NCBI GenBank assembly: GCA_037903355.1
Contig: JBAJFE010000012.1
Coordinates: forward strand, 310,001 to 374,000
From: Trichuris trichiura
Taxonomy: Eukaryota > Nematoda > Enoplea > Trichinellida > Trichuridae
Direction: 5' to 3'
DNA length: 64,000 nucleotides
In this document: piece after piece, positions 13,201 to 24,403 of the stretch
How the letters are laid out: each line of letters begins with the position of its first letter
How positions within the stretch are numbered: the first letter of the stretch is position 1
Notes under the pieces: generated by a model
Seen by the model: only the letters and a program-made list of their open reading frames with translations
Databases searched by the model: none
What the model was told of the DNA's origin: nothing
Program-made: the position numbers and the translations under genes

Positions 13201-14066
13201 TTCCAGAAGTAATTTAGCCGAAGCAAGCAAACCTGCTGAACCTAAATGTAGAACATTCAATGAAACGTACTCGGCCGCGTTTGAGGCAGAGGTCATTCAA
13301 CCGCCATTGTACACCCTAAGACTGAATGCTTTCGGCATTGCAGAGATGATTTAAATTAATTCGCAAGACCAGAGCTACGAATCTGCGATACTGATTTGAT
13401 TTGCGCTTTCTCGAAATACGCAATAGCTTTACTGTTATCTCAGAAGTATACACAATGTTCTTAACCATAATGTTTAGTAAAATAATTGAAAACTTTATCA
13501 AACCGATGAAACAACTAGAAGTTGAAATAAAGCATTGGGCATTCACGCGCGAACTAAGGCAGAGTGCCAGGACAGAAGAGGCAAAACCTTCAGAATGGAG
13601 CGCTTCAAAAATATGCAGTAGAATTTTTAAAGAAATATAATAAATGTAATTATCATTAAAGTAACAATGAGGAGCAAGCCCGCCCATAGAGTTTAATACC
13701 ATCGTTCCGTCTCGAGTATTCAACTGCAATTTTTTATTTTCCAGGGAACGAGCAAACAACAATATTCAAGGATGATCACTTGATTGGGGATTTATTGCAC
13801 GGCAGTCACAACCAGACGAATTTTGAACTAACAAAACGCATTATCAAATCAGAGTCAAGTGAAAACTTCATCGGGCAGCTAAACGAAGACAGCAACAACA
13901 AGAGGAGACAAAAACCTAAGAATAATTCGACCACTTACTTTACTCCAATCTGCCTAATTCATTAGTCTAGTTCACCTATGCGAATTAATATACTGTTTTC
14001 AATTTAAACAAACAATCGATTACGCGGCAAACAGACATCGGATTCGCCTGTCTATTTTCTGTAATA
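10286..14066. other. Gene-poor interval
   Basis: No supported gene. Two similar translated snippets (EDVPSGFRD near 11530 and ADVPTGFHD near 11897) and VPKSTFFRKLT near 11490 might be remnants of a decayed transposase or coding repeat, but stops interrupt all frames. Frames at 12341-12523 and 13316-13762 have no motif. Confidence 0.3.
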
Positions 14067-14103
14067 ATCTGGTGACGTCACGTAGCGCATGACGTCACCA
14101 GAT
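14067..14103. promoter_or_regulatory. Perfect palindrome with two CRE-type TGACGTCA sites
   Basis: ATCTGGTGACGTCA (14067-14080) is followed by a 9-nt spacer and its exact reverse complement TGACGTCACCAGAT (14090-14103). Each 14-nt arm contains a full CRE/ATF octamer TGACGTCA. It lies about 145 bp downstream of the iPGM stop codon. It could be a bZIP binding site pair, an RNA hairpin in the iPGM 3' UTR, or a small repeat. The structure is certain, the function is not. Confidence 0.5.
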
Positions 14104-14247
14104 CTTGAAAAGGAAAGGTACAAGTACTGAACTAAAGATATATCATAGCCTATAGATGAAACATTGGTTACCCTAACGGTAGTGAAGAACTTTACCTAAA
14201 AATGTCCTTATAAGGAATCTGACGCCGCGATCAATACTCACTGACGA

Positions 14248-16385
14248 CTACTGCAACAGCGATTTGCCTGTCATTTCTGGCGGGATAGGCAAACCCATTT
14301 GATCCAATACTGTCGGTGCGACGTCGCATAGAGCCGGAGCTCTATCCGGCAGCGCAGCTTTCAAAACCCTGCTTCCGGTAGAAAGGAAAGGAACTGAAAA
14401 GAATAAATAAGTAAAATTTCATTCATCCGTTTGAAATTTAAAGTTTCACCTTTGTTGCACGTATGGGCGGTATGCTTGCCACCCTTTTCGTCCTTCATTT
14501 TCTCCGCGTTGCCATGGTCAGCGGTAATCATGAGAACGTAGCCGCTCTCTTGGCACGCCTTTTCTATCAGTCCAATGGCACGGTCTGAAATTTGCATATT
14601 AACAAAGCAATATGCGCGACCACCTGTTTTCAATAGCCGACCGGTAGCCTCGCAAGCCTTCACTGCCGCTTCGTAAACGCCAGTGTGGCCTACCATGTCC
14701 GGTGGAGCGAAATTGCACATTACGAACGGATACTTTTTGGACTTCACCATTTCAACCATCTGAAGAAAATGGGAAGGAAAAGTTTCGCGGGCTCAATCGG
14801 CAAGGGAAGCGCGTCACCTTATCGCCAACTTGTTTACTGCTCATCTCCGGCAATAAGTCGTACGTAGCCACTTTTGGAGATGGTATCATACATCGTTCTT
14901 CTTCGTTGAACGCGGCTTCACGGCCTCCGTTAAAGAAAAATGTTACGTGCGCGTATTTTTCCGTTTCTGAGCGAACAAAACATGAATAAACCAATTAAGG
15001 TGGTTGCGAATGGACAAACCAGCACAATGGAACTGCTTCAATCCTTGGGAGGACAGCCATTCGGCCAGAACATTTTTATGCGATTCCGGAGGGAAAAGCA
15101 AAGGAAACGGAAAGTCTTTGTTGTACTGCGTCATGCAGGAGATATGCTATGCAAACAATAAATTCAAATTCGAATCCAGCGGTCTGTAAAGACAATTTGC
15201 ATACAAGATCTTTAGGGTGAGGAACCTTTGTTTCAAAGTTTCGTTTCAAACCGAACGTCTCCGCCAGCTGCCTCATACGGTCTGCCCGATAATCGAAAAG
15301 AATCATCGTATCGTTGTCTAAACATATTACAACGCTGACCTTCGAATGACTGACCACCGTCGGCAAACCTTTAATTCGACCCTCGTCGCTTAGGATTATT
15401 GGTTTCAAGAATTCGTCCGTCTCGTTATTTGCATATCTTCCCTTGACAACCTATTTGGAAACGTATTATTTGTTGTTTTGCTCAACCTTTTGAAAACGAT
15501 ATTCAAAAAGACTACTTCAATTATCTTGTCAACGGTAGCCTTTTCGCCAACTCCGGCTACAAGACCCTCATAAGCAACCATATTGCGTTCCCAGCGTTTG
15601 TCCCGATCCATAGCATAGTAGCGCCCAACGATTGTGGCAAGCACGCCGTAGTTTTGCTTCTTGACAAAATTCAGGACGTCATTGATGAAACCAACTTAAC
15701 AACGAAAGCTACGTTGGACTTGAAACTTATTACGCCGCTGCGAACCTCCGCTCGTTGGACTAGTGTCCCTCCCATCGGAGAAGAAATGAATGAAGCATTT
15801 GGGCACCTTATGATGCTTAATTGCTTCTACCAGGCCGTACATATGATTGATATGCGAATGAACGCCGCCATCACTAACCTGAAAATCAATTATTTGAAGA
15901 TACAGTAAGCTTGAATTAATCGCCCACCAAACCAAGGAGATGAATACGACCATTTTTTGCTTTTGCATTGTTACAGGCTTTTACTAGAGTTTCGTTTTCC
16001 TTTATTTTCCCGGTCGACACTGCCATATTTATACGCACGATGTCCTGAGGCAGCAGGTTTAAAAATAACGCGCAAATTGTTTATTCGAGACTTACTTGGT
16101 AAATAACTCGGCCAGCGCCTATGTTTAGGTGGCCAACTTCCGAATTGCCCATCAGACCTTCCGGCAGGCCGACGTGCAATCCGTGAGCCTCCAACTCGGA
16201 GTGATTTCCTTTACTCAAACGGTCCATCACCGGAGTGGCTGCGTGCTCAATGGCATTCCCTGAAAACGGTATTTAAAATAGATAAAGCTTCAAAGCAAAG
16301 ATTTTAAGACATTACCATCCGACTGGTGACTTATACCCCATCCATCGATCACAACCAAGCAAACCGGCTGTTTCACTTGTACCAT
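14248..16385 (-). CDS. ipgm-1: 2,3-bisphosphoglycerate-independent phosphoglycerate mutase
   Basis: Interconverts 3- and 2-phosphoglycerate in glycolysis and gluconeogenesis in the cytosol through a Mn/Co-dependent phosphoserine intermediate. I traced 11 exons: 16385-16316, 16259-16096, 16044-15928, 15878-15746, 15694-15516, 15450-15205, 15146-15020, 14966-14818, 14759-14642, 14584-14450 and 14393-14248. They total 1584 nt, in phase throughout, giving 527 residues, a normal length for the family. Visible motifs include DGWG near the N-terminus (metal), [15 protein letters not shown] with the catalytic Ser, [16 protein letters not shown]-type FDYRADRMR, and [10 protein letters not shown] plus KHTAHT (metal ligands). 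The C-terminus ends [20 protein letters not shown]. All introns have GT-AG ends and are short (about 45-65 nt). The start is the ATG at 16385; an N-terminal extension from an upstream exon is possible. The gene is divergent from the PLEKHM2-like gene. iPGM is unrelated to the cofactor-dependent animal enzyme, and its presence fits a nematode. Confidence 0.96.
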
Positions 16386-17622
16386 TTTGGAAATCGACCG
16401 ACTATGCGTAGAAAACAAATATTAATTTAAAAATATAACTTATGCGAGAGAGAAATATGAATAAATGAACTAGATGAAGCTTTAAGCGTAGCTTCTGCCA
16501 TTGCGCGAGAAAGAAAAGTACGACAAAGATGCGTCAGCTGAGCAACAAGTAAATCGATCAAAGAAAACTGGATTAAGTGACAACGTTAAAGTTTGGGATA
16601 GCAATTGGGTTGCCCAAGCGAGTTGGAGTCACTTCAGCATATAAGTTCATGATTATGATAAAAAAAAACATGTCCCAGCATATGGGTTCACACTGCAACT
16701 GTTCGCACAAGTATCTATAGAAAAGGAACGTACCTAAAGCAACGACTACGCTTATTCTGAAGATTTTCAACAGAGATGCCTAGCTTGATGCAATGACTAA
16801 GACTGGAAGTACCGGCAAGCTGAAACATGACAACAAGGAATAAAAGTGAAGAAACAAACAAAAGAAAACGGCATGATTTCCATTTTAGGTAAAAAAATGT
16901 GGATTCAAAAACAAGCTGACAAATGAACCCGTTTATGAATAGAAATTAGCTTATCGTCGAAAAACAGATACATGAACGCTGTCAGCATCTTACTGGAATT
17001 CCGCAAATTGCATTAGCTAATCGAACGGAAGGAGATTAAAATGTAATGCTAAAACTGAGACACAATGGGAAACTTACATGACTACACTGGCACCTTGTCA
17101 ACACCGAGCAACTGCGAGCCGCCAGACGAATGTGAACTAAAGAAATCATGTGAGACAGCAAACTTGATTTGCAGGTAGAAATGCGTTTGTAACACGTTGC
17201 CTCCTCGCTGTAAGCAAATCGACTAACTAACTTTCGTCTCGCTTTGGAGCAATACGTTTTCTGCCCTTGCTTGCAGACAGGAAAGTTTTGCGACGGTTGG
17301 TAAAAGCATCATAACCATTTCTTTTGTAAAAATATAAACCAACAGTGAAACATCTGAAAGCCATTAAATTTTAAGCACAATAATAAAAGCAAAAGTTGTT
17401 TAATTTTGACTCTTGCTTTTTGTAGAAAAGATAAAGTTGAGTTATGCAGGTTTATAAATAGTTGAATGTTTAGTTGCTTACTTTTATTTCAGCTGTCCAG
17501 TTACCGTAAGTCAAATGTGATGTAAGTGCCTTGGAAAGTCGGCAGCCGATGATTTCCGCATTGCGCATGTTGCCCTGACGGCATAGTCAAGCGGTTAAAA
17601 AATTTTTCCACGCAAAAATGAC
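16386..17622. promoter_or_regulatory. Divergent intergenic region between iPGM and the PLEKHM2-like gene
   Basis: About 1.2 kb between two genes transcribed away from each other, so it should hold both promoters. No TATA box or named element stands out. It is AT-rich with no supported exon; the 65-codon minus frame at 16573-16770 has no motif. Upstream 5'-UTR exons of either gene could lie here. Confidence 0.35.
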
Positions 17623-20600
17623 TTGAGGTATTCTTGTCGGCTTAACCTCGCAATCCGTTTGGTTACTATGTTCATCTATCCGTCGGTGCCGGTAGATTTT
17701 GATCATCTACTTAGCTTTCATGGTCTCGGTGATGCTGAGCAGAACGAGAATTCCCTAATACCAGGCGGTGCGTTTGTTGCAAAGTTGCATTTGATTTTAT
17801 TCGAGGTAACTTGCCTTCTAACCACCCTGCATTTCTTATCATTGCTTTAAAGTCCCACGCCTCCAATGCGTCGGACAGCGACGAAGGAGCCACTATTGAT
17901 GACTATGTCCTCTTTAGTCAGCTTGTTGACGAGTTGCATGGGTTGTTTGAAAATCGGTAAGTTGTACAGCTCCTAAATTTATGCAGAATAAGTGCTTTGG
18001 GGTCTTAGTTTAAAAAACCCGCGTTTAACATGTTGGCCATTCATAAAGCAATTCTTGCCAAGATCGCAGATCGACTTATTTGGCAAGTGTACCGTTGGCA
18101 AATCGACAAAGTACAAAGGTTTGGATGGTACCTGTTGAGCTCATTTCCTTGACTTGTCCTTAGTTTCAGTTCGCCTATGGCTGAGAAGTGCTATAAACGA
18201 CAGAAGTTTATTTTGGTTGTTCAATAGCATCATTGATGCAAGGGAAACACGGCTGCGCTTTTATCTAGAGCGTGCTTTAATGCGAGATGATGAGGCAAGA
18301 CTGTTCGTCAAGTTTATTAACAGTTTTACTTCATTAATTATTCAAGGTGTTGGAACTCGTTTCCTCTATGCTACTACGAGCTGGTACTTTGCCAACCTTT
18401 CTGCACGTCAATCGAGTACGTTGTCTCCTTTGTCCTTTGTAGTATTAGTGATGTGCTGCATGCTTTACGATTGCAGCAATATCTAAGCATAGCAGACGAA
18501 ACGCGCAATTCAAAACCGACAGATTGTGAATCCGTCGTGAGCGACAAAGTAGGAAACGATAGTCGAGCAGTTAAAGTGTCTACGGCTGAAATAGCTGAAG
18601 ACACGAGCACGTATTGCCAGTTAAGCAATGTACGTAAAGGAAGCATGGCATTGCCGCAGCGACATCGAATAAGAAAGACAAAAGTTTGGGCTCCCGCCAT
18701 TGAAGAAGGCAGTCCGAATGACTGCGATACGAGCGGTTTGGAATTCGAATCGTCTTGTTTGGAAAGCTCTTCTCAAGCGAAGTCTTCTTGTCAACGTCGT
18801 CTTACGCCGGAAGGTTCCATTCAAACGCCATTTTCATCCTTTGTAGACGATGGATGCGCCTCCATGGAGCAAAAAAGTTTCGAAGGGTGCAGTAGCGTTG
18901 GGAAATTGAATTTTTACAAAACTCTTTACTTTTTTCAGCGATAATGGTTTGATTGACGAAAAGGCCGCTTTGGACGTTGCCTTTTCGTTAATATCTGCCA
19001 ACGCCGAAAATGGTCAAAGCAGCAGTACCAGCTTGCTATGCTCTCCAAGGCGCAGTTCTCTTGACGACGCAATTAACTCGAGCGCCCATCTTTTCGAAGG
19101 CAATTCTTCTCCGTGCGATCCCGAAAAGGCAGAGTCGAAATTCGCGACTCGACAAGATTTCACTAACCAAATTTTAAATCATTTGGAAAGCGTTTCGGAA
19201 GTGTTGGCTTCTTATTCTGATGGATTGGGAAAAAGCGAGTTTAAAAACGATCCCGAAAGCGAAAAAGCGAGCAGAATCTTTGCTCCCGCCATTCTGCCTT
19301 CGTCGAACGAGTCTCGAATGGCAAACTTGGAAGACGGTGAAGTTATGTAAGTTGTTTTTATACGCATCTGTAGCGCGAGGTCAACAGTAACGTTTTGTTG
19401 ATAGTTGTTATGTACTTGAAAACTGGGTGTTTTGTAACGGGTTGAATTTTCATGGTTATAAGGTCTTCTACGGCTTTTCCCGTTTTCGTTGTGCTGTTAT
19501 CTGTAATTAAACTAAAACAACTGCTCTACCAACGGATGGATGAGCCGTTATTAAGAAAATGTACAGATATCAATACACTCAACTTTTTTAATGTTCAAAG
19601 CTTTCGGAACGCTCTAGTTCCGTCGCAGTGAGTCAGCTCACTGACGACACCTCACTGACGACGGAACTAGAGCGTTCCGAAAGCTTTGAACATTAAAAAA
19701 GTAATGTTATTTTTATAGTTATGTAATTTTAATCATAACGGATGAATATTTATTTTTGCTAAGCATTTAAAAGGGTTTATCTCGTATGAAGTCCCATGTT
19801 TACAATCCTAACTCGTCAGTCGCGTTTGTTGGTAAATTTAAGTTTTTTGCCGATAGTTTTCCTACGCTGGTTATGCTTTTAAAAATGGGTGCGTAAGTTT
19901 CAAAGGATATAATCAGCTTTTTAATTTCTTAATACGAGCAAGCAGCCCATTCATCAAAGGCGTAGTAACTGTCTTTCTGATGCGTGCAGCGGGAAATATT
20001 GTCCTCGAAAAAGTTTTCTTTCCTTCTCTGTCAATATGTTGACGTTCATTTGTAGATTAGCGTAAGGTTTTGACCTGGTTGTAAGGTCTTCTACGGCTTT
20101 TCCCGTTTTTCGTTGTGCTGTTATCTGTAATTAAACTAAAACAGCTGCTCTACCAACGGATGGATGAGCCGTTATTAAGAAAAAGTACAGATATCAACGC
20201 ACTCAACTTTTTTATTGTTCAAAGCTTTCGGAACGCTCTAGTTCCGTCGTCAGTGAGGTGGTGGAGCTTTGAACTTTGAAGCTTTGAACAATAAAAAAGT
20301 TGAGTGCGTTGATATCTGTACTTTTCTTAATAACGGCTCATCCATCCGTTGGTAGAGCAGTTGTTTTAGTTTAATTACAGATAACAGCACAACGAAAAAC
20401 GGGAAAAGCCGTAGAAGACCTTACAGCCATGAAAATTCAACCCGTTACAAAACATCCAGTTTTCAAGGTTTTGACCTGTTGCTATTGATTGAAGGTGGAA
20501 TAAGTTTTATGTAATGCACAAAACCTGTAAATCTTTTTCGGTATACTGTAGATATAACTTCTTGGTACGGGACCGTGTAGTTTCATGTCGAGTTTCTTTT

Positions 20601-23438
20601 ACGGAAAGTTTGTCCCGTTGACAATATTTTTATTCCGAAGCTTTCAGGTCAAACGAGACCCCTCTTCAGCGGTATTAATATAAAGCAATGAAGACTTCAT
20701 TGCTTTATATTAATACCGCTGAAGAATAAAAATATTGTCAACGGGACAAACTTTCCGTAAAAGAAACTCGATACTGTAGATATTCAAACATTTGAATTTT
20801 TGTTGGTGACTACGCGTCCAAGCCATCTTAGGTGATTGCGCATTGGCTAAAAAGAGAAACAAAAGTTTCTGCATGTAGAACACAAGAACAAGAACCGCTT
20901 TACTGATTCAGCTCGAACCGAGTAATGAATAATTCGTGTATGACTTCCGGTTAAATAGCGATGTACGGTAATTGTGTGCTCAGGTTCAATGCACCCTACA
21001 GTGCGCAAATCTAATAGCATTTGAAGTGATATAAATGTAGACGTGTTAGATAAAGTACATTTCTTTTGTTTTCCTTGATAGTTTCCTATGAACAGGGGCT
21101 GGAAGTTTGCTTCGGTTGGGTGTAACCCTAAGGCAGCATCCTACCATCCTGAACGCTGAAATCGAATTGCAGCGTTGTTTCGGTCGATGAAAAAGCCTTG
21201 CCCATCTGGAACAAAGTGGTACAGAATAGAAGGGGACATTGAGAAAAGAGGAACCCAAATTCTTTACGTGCAGGCTGATTAAAAAGTTAGAATTCGAGTG
21301 CAAGAAAGAGCGTGGGCGTAGGCAGATGTTTTGGACATAATAGAGGCTTCTTTGTGAGCTGAACAATGATCCGACGGTGGACTAACAAATACTATATTAC
21401 CATAGCCAACATGAGTTGGTTAGCTTTAAAAAAAAGTGTACGTTTCTTCCCAAGAAAAGCGATACGATAAATGCTGGCCAAGGCGACAGGCTTCGAATTG
21501 GAAATCAGAGGTACATCGCCTTATTGCGACGAGTCGATTAAGCGAAATCGATATAACAAAGCATAAATGCGCAATGTGGTCTGACTATCGCTGTTATTTC
21601 GAGTTTCTTTCTCCGTAGAAGCAAAAATAGGATTTCTAGTATTTTTTGTTTACGCGGGAATGCTAGAAAGCTTTGCTGTAAGCCACGTTGGGGATGGTTT
21701 TTGGAATGAGGAACGAAATTGCTCGATTCGATAGCGGTTGTGCTGACTTTGCTCTGTTTTCAGTTTGGAAAGCGGGGAGGTTGTTGAATTGGCGGTTCAC
21801 GTTTTTACCGAAGAGGCTGAGCAATTTTACAAGGTTGGCTCAGCTTGTCCATTCGCATAGAGACAGTGTTGGCTTTCTTTTTAAAATTTAAGATGTTTCG
21901 ATTTTATCACGATCATCAGAAGGGTGCTTCCGATATCCGCCATTTGGTGTTGACTAACCAGGCGGTGTACGTGGTCAATCGAAGCTCCATTGGCGATTCC
22001 GCCTTGTCGTTTTCGCGCGACTTTGGGGCACCCTACTTCAAGTTGAGTGACATCTCCGTTGGGCTCGGCTCGCAGACCATTACCTTCAACTTGGCGCAAG
22101 GAAAGGGCGGATACGTGGTTTGCACTTGTAGTCACCAGCTGACCAGGTGATCCTTTGAAAGTAAACTTGACTTTTACCCGCCAAGACTTTGTTCTTTACC
22201 AGGGCCATATTGTCGGCTTTGGAAGTATCCATAAGGCGTCACACCGCGGAGGGGAAATCAAGACCTTTGCTGCTCAAAGATTCCACCAAGCAAAGATTAG
22301 CCATGTCGAAATGGATGTCCAGCGAACTTTCCAGCGTTAGTTGCCGAAATGTTTTGCCTTTTTTGGACTGTCCGCGTTTTGCAGGTACCCTTACCGGTTT
22401 CCTTTTACGCTTTGGTCTTTTGGTACCCAAGTATTGACCAAAGTTGCCTGTCGGGTCTTTGCTTCCTTGGTCGAAGCGGCTTTTTGTATTGTCGCAAATT
22501 GTCCAAGTATCGTGTTTGGCCCCGAGCGGACGAGTGGACGCAAGACTACTTCATTCTCAGGTGAATTCAAGTTTTGCCCACTGGCGCCCTCTGCCTACGC
22601 ATATCATTATTATGCTTTTAAAGAGGCCAGAAGTTGTACCAGTTTGAAGATTCCAGTTGCAAGGTTGGAAAACGGGTTTACAACTTAAGGTATGGCTAAT
22701 CGACCTTGCAAAGCCGGTCGCCTTACCATTATATCTAGAGAAGAGGTGTCCGGTTGCCGAGAAATTGAAGACTACAATTACGAGTTCGCCTTCGAGGTCA
22801 CATTGAACTCTGACGGAACTGCGCTGCAGTTCGCGTGCTCTACTAGAAATGAAGCATTGCAATGGATGAATAGCATTCTTCAAAACAGCTCCAACGCTGT
22901 AAAAGCGACTTTGTGGAACTTCTTAGTCGTTGTCTAATCATTGCAGCTTTTGCAGGAAGTATCGTCCGTTACTGACGGGCACTGCTTGGCATGTTCTTGC
23001 GTTCTAACCGACGGGTACGTTTTTCTTGGACAAGAAACGGACGATGCAAATTTTATTCGTACTTTGGCTTGCTTGGAATTCAACTGTATCCAGTCCGTCG
23101 TTGCGCAATCGTCGGACAACTGCGCCATCTTAGTATGACCTTGTCTTCCTCCTTTGCCTCTGCGGAACGTACGCTTAACTGTTTTCAGGATGTCCAAACG
23201 AAAAATGAGAACAATTGCGGTAAATGGCTGCTGAGCTTTGCGGCTGCTCAAGAGTTGCATGCCTTTGTTAAATGTCTAACGGTGAGAGCTTGACGAGAGT
23301 TGACATTCGCCTTTTGACTATACTTGTTCATTCGCGCAGACCCATTTGCCCAAGTTGCACCCGGAAAGTTTGGACTCGGAATCCGAACTGTCGTCATTGT
23401 GCAATGCCGCCGCAAAGCGATGGAAAGCTTCCGGTTGA
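17623..23438 (+). CDS. RUN and PH domain protein, PLEKHM2/SKIP-like
   Basis: PLEKHM2 (SKIP) links Arl8-bearing lysosomes to kinesin-1. Likely exons: 17623-17805 (start uncertain), 17853-17956, 18009-18118, 18170-18348, 18381-18886, 18939-19346, 21764-21833, 21893-22146, 22186-22335, 22385-22560, 22624-22655, 22690-22898, 22947-23132, 23189-23281 and 23340-23438 (TGA). The N-terminal RUN domain includes DDYVLFSQLVDELHGLFENR and RLWLRSAINDRSLFWLF. A Ser-rich acidic linker follows. The conserved block VVELAVHVFTEEAEQFYK...YFKLSDISVGLGSQTITF and SFYALVFWYPSIDQS match the PLEKHM2 order. A PH domain runs from SGFLYCRKLSKYRVWPRADE to FACSTRNEALQWMNSILQ. Weak points: the junction after 18346/18348 is ambiguous, and 22146/22186 is out of phase by one base, so either the splice site is misplaced or there is an indel. 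The 2.4-kb intron 19347-21763 is packed with foldback elements. The family assignment rests on remembered motifs. Confidence 0.85.
19411..20468. repeat. Composite nested foldback element in the PLEKHM2-like intron
   Basis: The outer arms are 19411-19600 and, in reverse complement, about 20280-20468. Both contain TTGTAACGGGTTGAATTTTC, GGTCTTCTACGGC, TAATTAAACTAAAAC and the core CTACCAACGGATGGATGAGC. Inside, 19590-19705 is its own near-perfect palindrome (GCTTTCGGAACGCTCTAGTT and its reverse). Bases 20080-20260 are a second direct copy of the left arm. This looks like insertion of one foldback copy into another, or repair-driven rearrangement. It has no coding capacity and lies wholly within one intron. 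Confidence 0.85.
20562..20775. repeat. Foldback element with GTACGGGACC end
   Basis: Begins GGTACGGGACCGTGTAGTTTCAT. The left arm (about 20584-20699) contains GTTTGTCCCGTTGACAATAT and a diverged GAAGCTTTCAGGTCAAACGAGACC, TCAGCGGTATTAAT segment. The right arm (20700-20772) returns most of it but lacks the GAAGCTTTCAGGTCAAACGA portion, an internal deletion. It is related to the elements at 10019 and 31749. Confidence 0.8.
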
Positions 23439-24055
23439 AGCTTTTTTTTTAAAAAGCAAGTTGTTATTCGCAGACGGTGTCGCTTCCTGTATTGTTTACG
23501 TTATGTTTTTCTGGGAAACCGCTCGTAAGTTTTAGTTTCTGCAAAAGTAAAATGTTTTAAAGTTTCCGCAACTTCCGCTAGCTGAGAACGTTTTTCCATG
23601 TTACCGTAGATACAGTAGCTGTTGAGACTGCTTGCTTTTCGATGTACTTGTTTGAAAAGTGGGCGTCAGTCGACGGTTTTTCAATGTGAAACCTTATTTG
23701 CATACAAATCGGCTTCACTTGCGTTCGAAAGATGATTTTGTAAAAATCGATACTAAGAATTGTGTGCCAATGCTCATCGCTAAACTGTTTGCAGAAGGCT
23801 CTTAGAGTTGGTGCTCTTTTGCGTGCTGCATTTGTAGCGGTTTGCCGAGTAAAAATAAAAATGCCTTAGATGTATGACGATTTATTTGCTTTTTATGTTT
23901 ACAGCGTTTAGTATGCGTAATCGAGCGTCATGTCTATTCAAGCGGAATCTTATATAATGGCAGTGCCGATTTATGGTCAGCGGAAACAGGTTCAATTGGT
24001 GATGGTCGATCTACGTTGGCCAACAGCAGCTCCAATGCCCCAGTTAACATATGCG
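23439..24055. other. Interval downstream of the PLEKHM2-like gene
   Basis: No firm feature; presumably includes that gene's 3' UTR. A plus-strand frame from an acceptor-like TGTTTACAG (about 23905) runs about 50 codons to a stop near 24060, but nothing supports it as an exon. Confidence 0.3.
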
Positions 24056-24403
24056 TCATATGATTACAACTTTTGGAAGCATATATGGACATGTGGGCGA
24101 TAAATTCGTTTTGCCTTGAACTTTTTTAATGTTTAGCGTAAACAACTCACTTAGCCCCTTCGTAGCCCACGCCGTTGCTTTTCCTTCGCTTATTCGATAA
24201 GACAAAATGACAAAGTCGATATTGCTTTGAGGACTCATGTCTGAACAGGTTGTCGTTGTGCTCCATTTCTCTTTATCAAGCGATAGCGTACAAACCGGAA
24301 ATTTGAACTCGAGTGTTATGGAGTTGACCACAACATGGCCACCATTGGCTTTTCCATCAGTTGCGCTGAGAAAGTGACGTTGGCTGCTCGTGCATTTAAC
24401 CAT
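24056..24403 (-). CDS. Hypothetical small protein
   Basis: A 115-codon frame begins at ATG 24403, the first ATG after an in-frame stop. The product is Ser/Thr-rich, with no signal peptide, membrane segment or domain that I recognise. A consensus donor (CTAA/GTGAGT at 24150) and acceptor (TTCAAG at 24115) bracket exactly 36 nt, which keeps the frame whether it is spliced or read through. So the protein would be 115 or 103 residues. The neighbouring PLEKHM2-like gene is on the other strand. It may be a real small gene or a chance frame. Confidence 0.3.
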   Translation of the reverse strand: MVKCTSSQRHFLSATDGKANGGHVVVNSITLEFKFPVCTLSLDKEKWSTTTTCSDMSPQSNIDFVILSYRISEGKATAWATKGLSELFTLNIKKVQGKTNLSPTCPYMLPKVVII

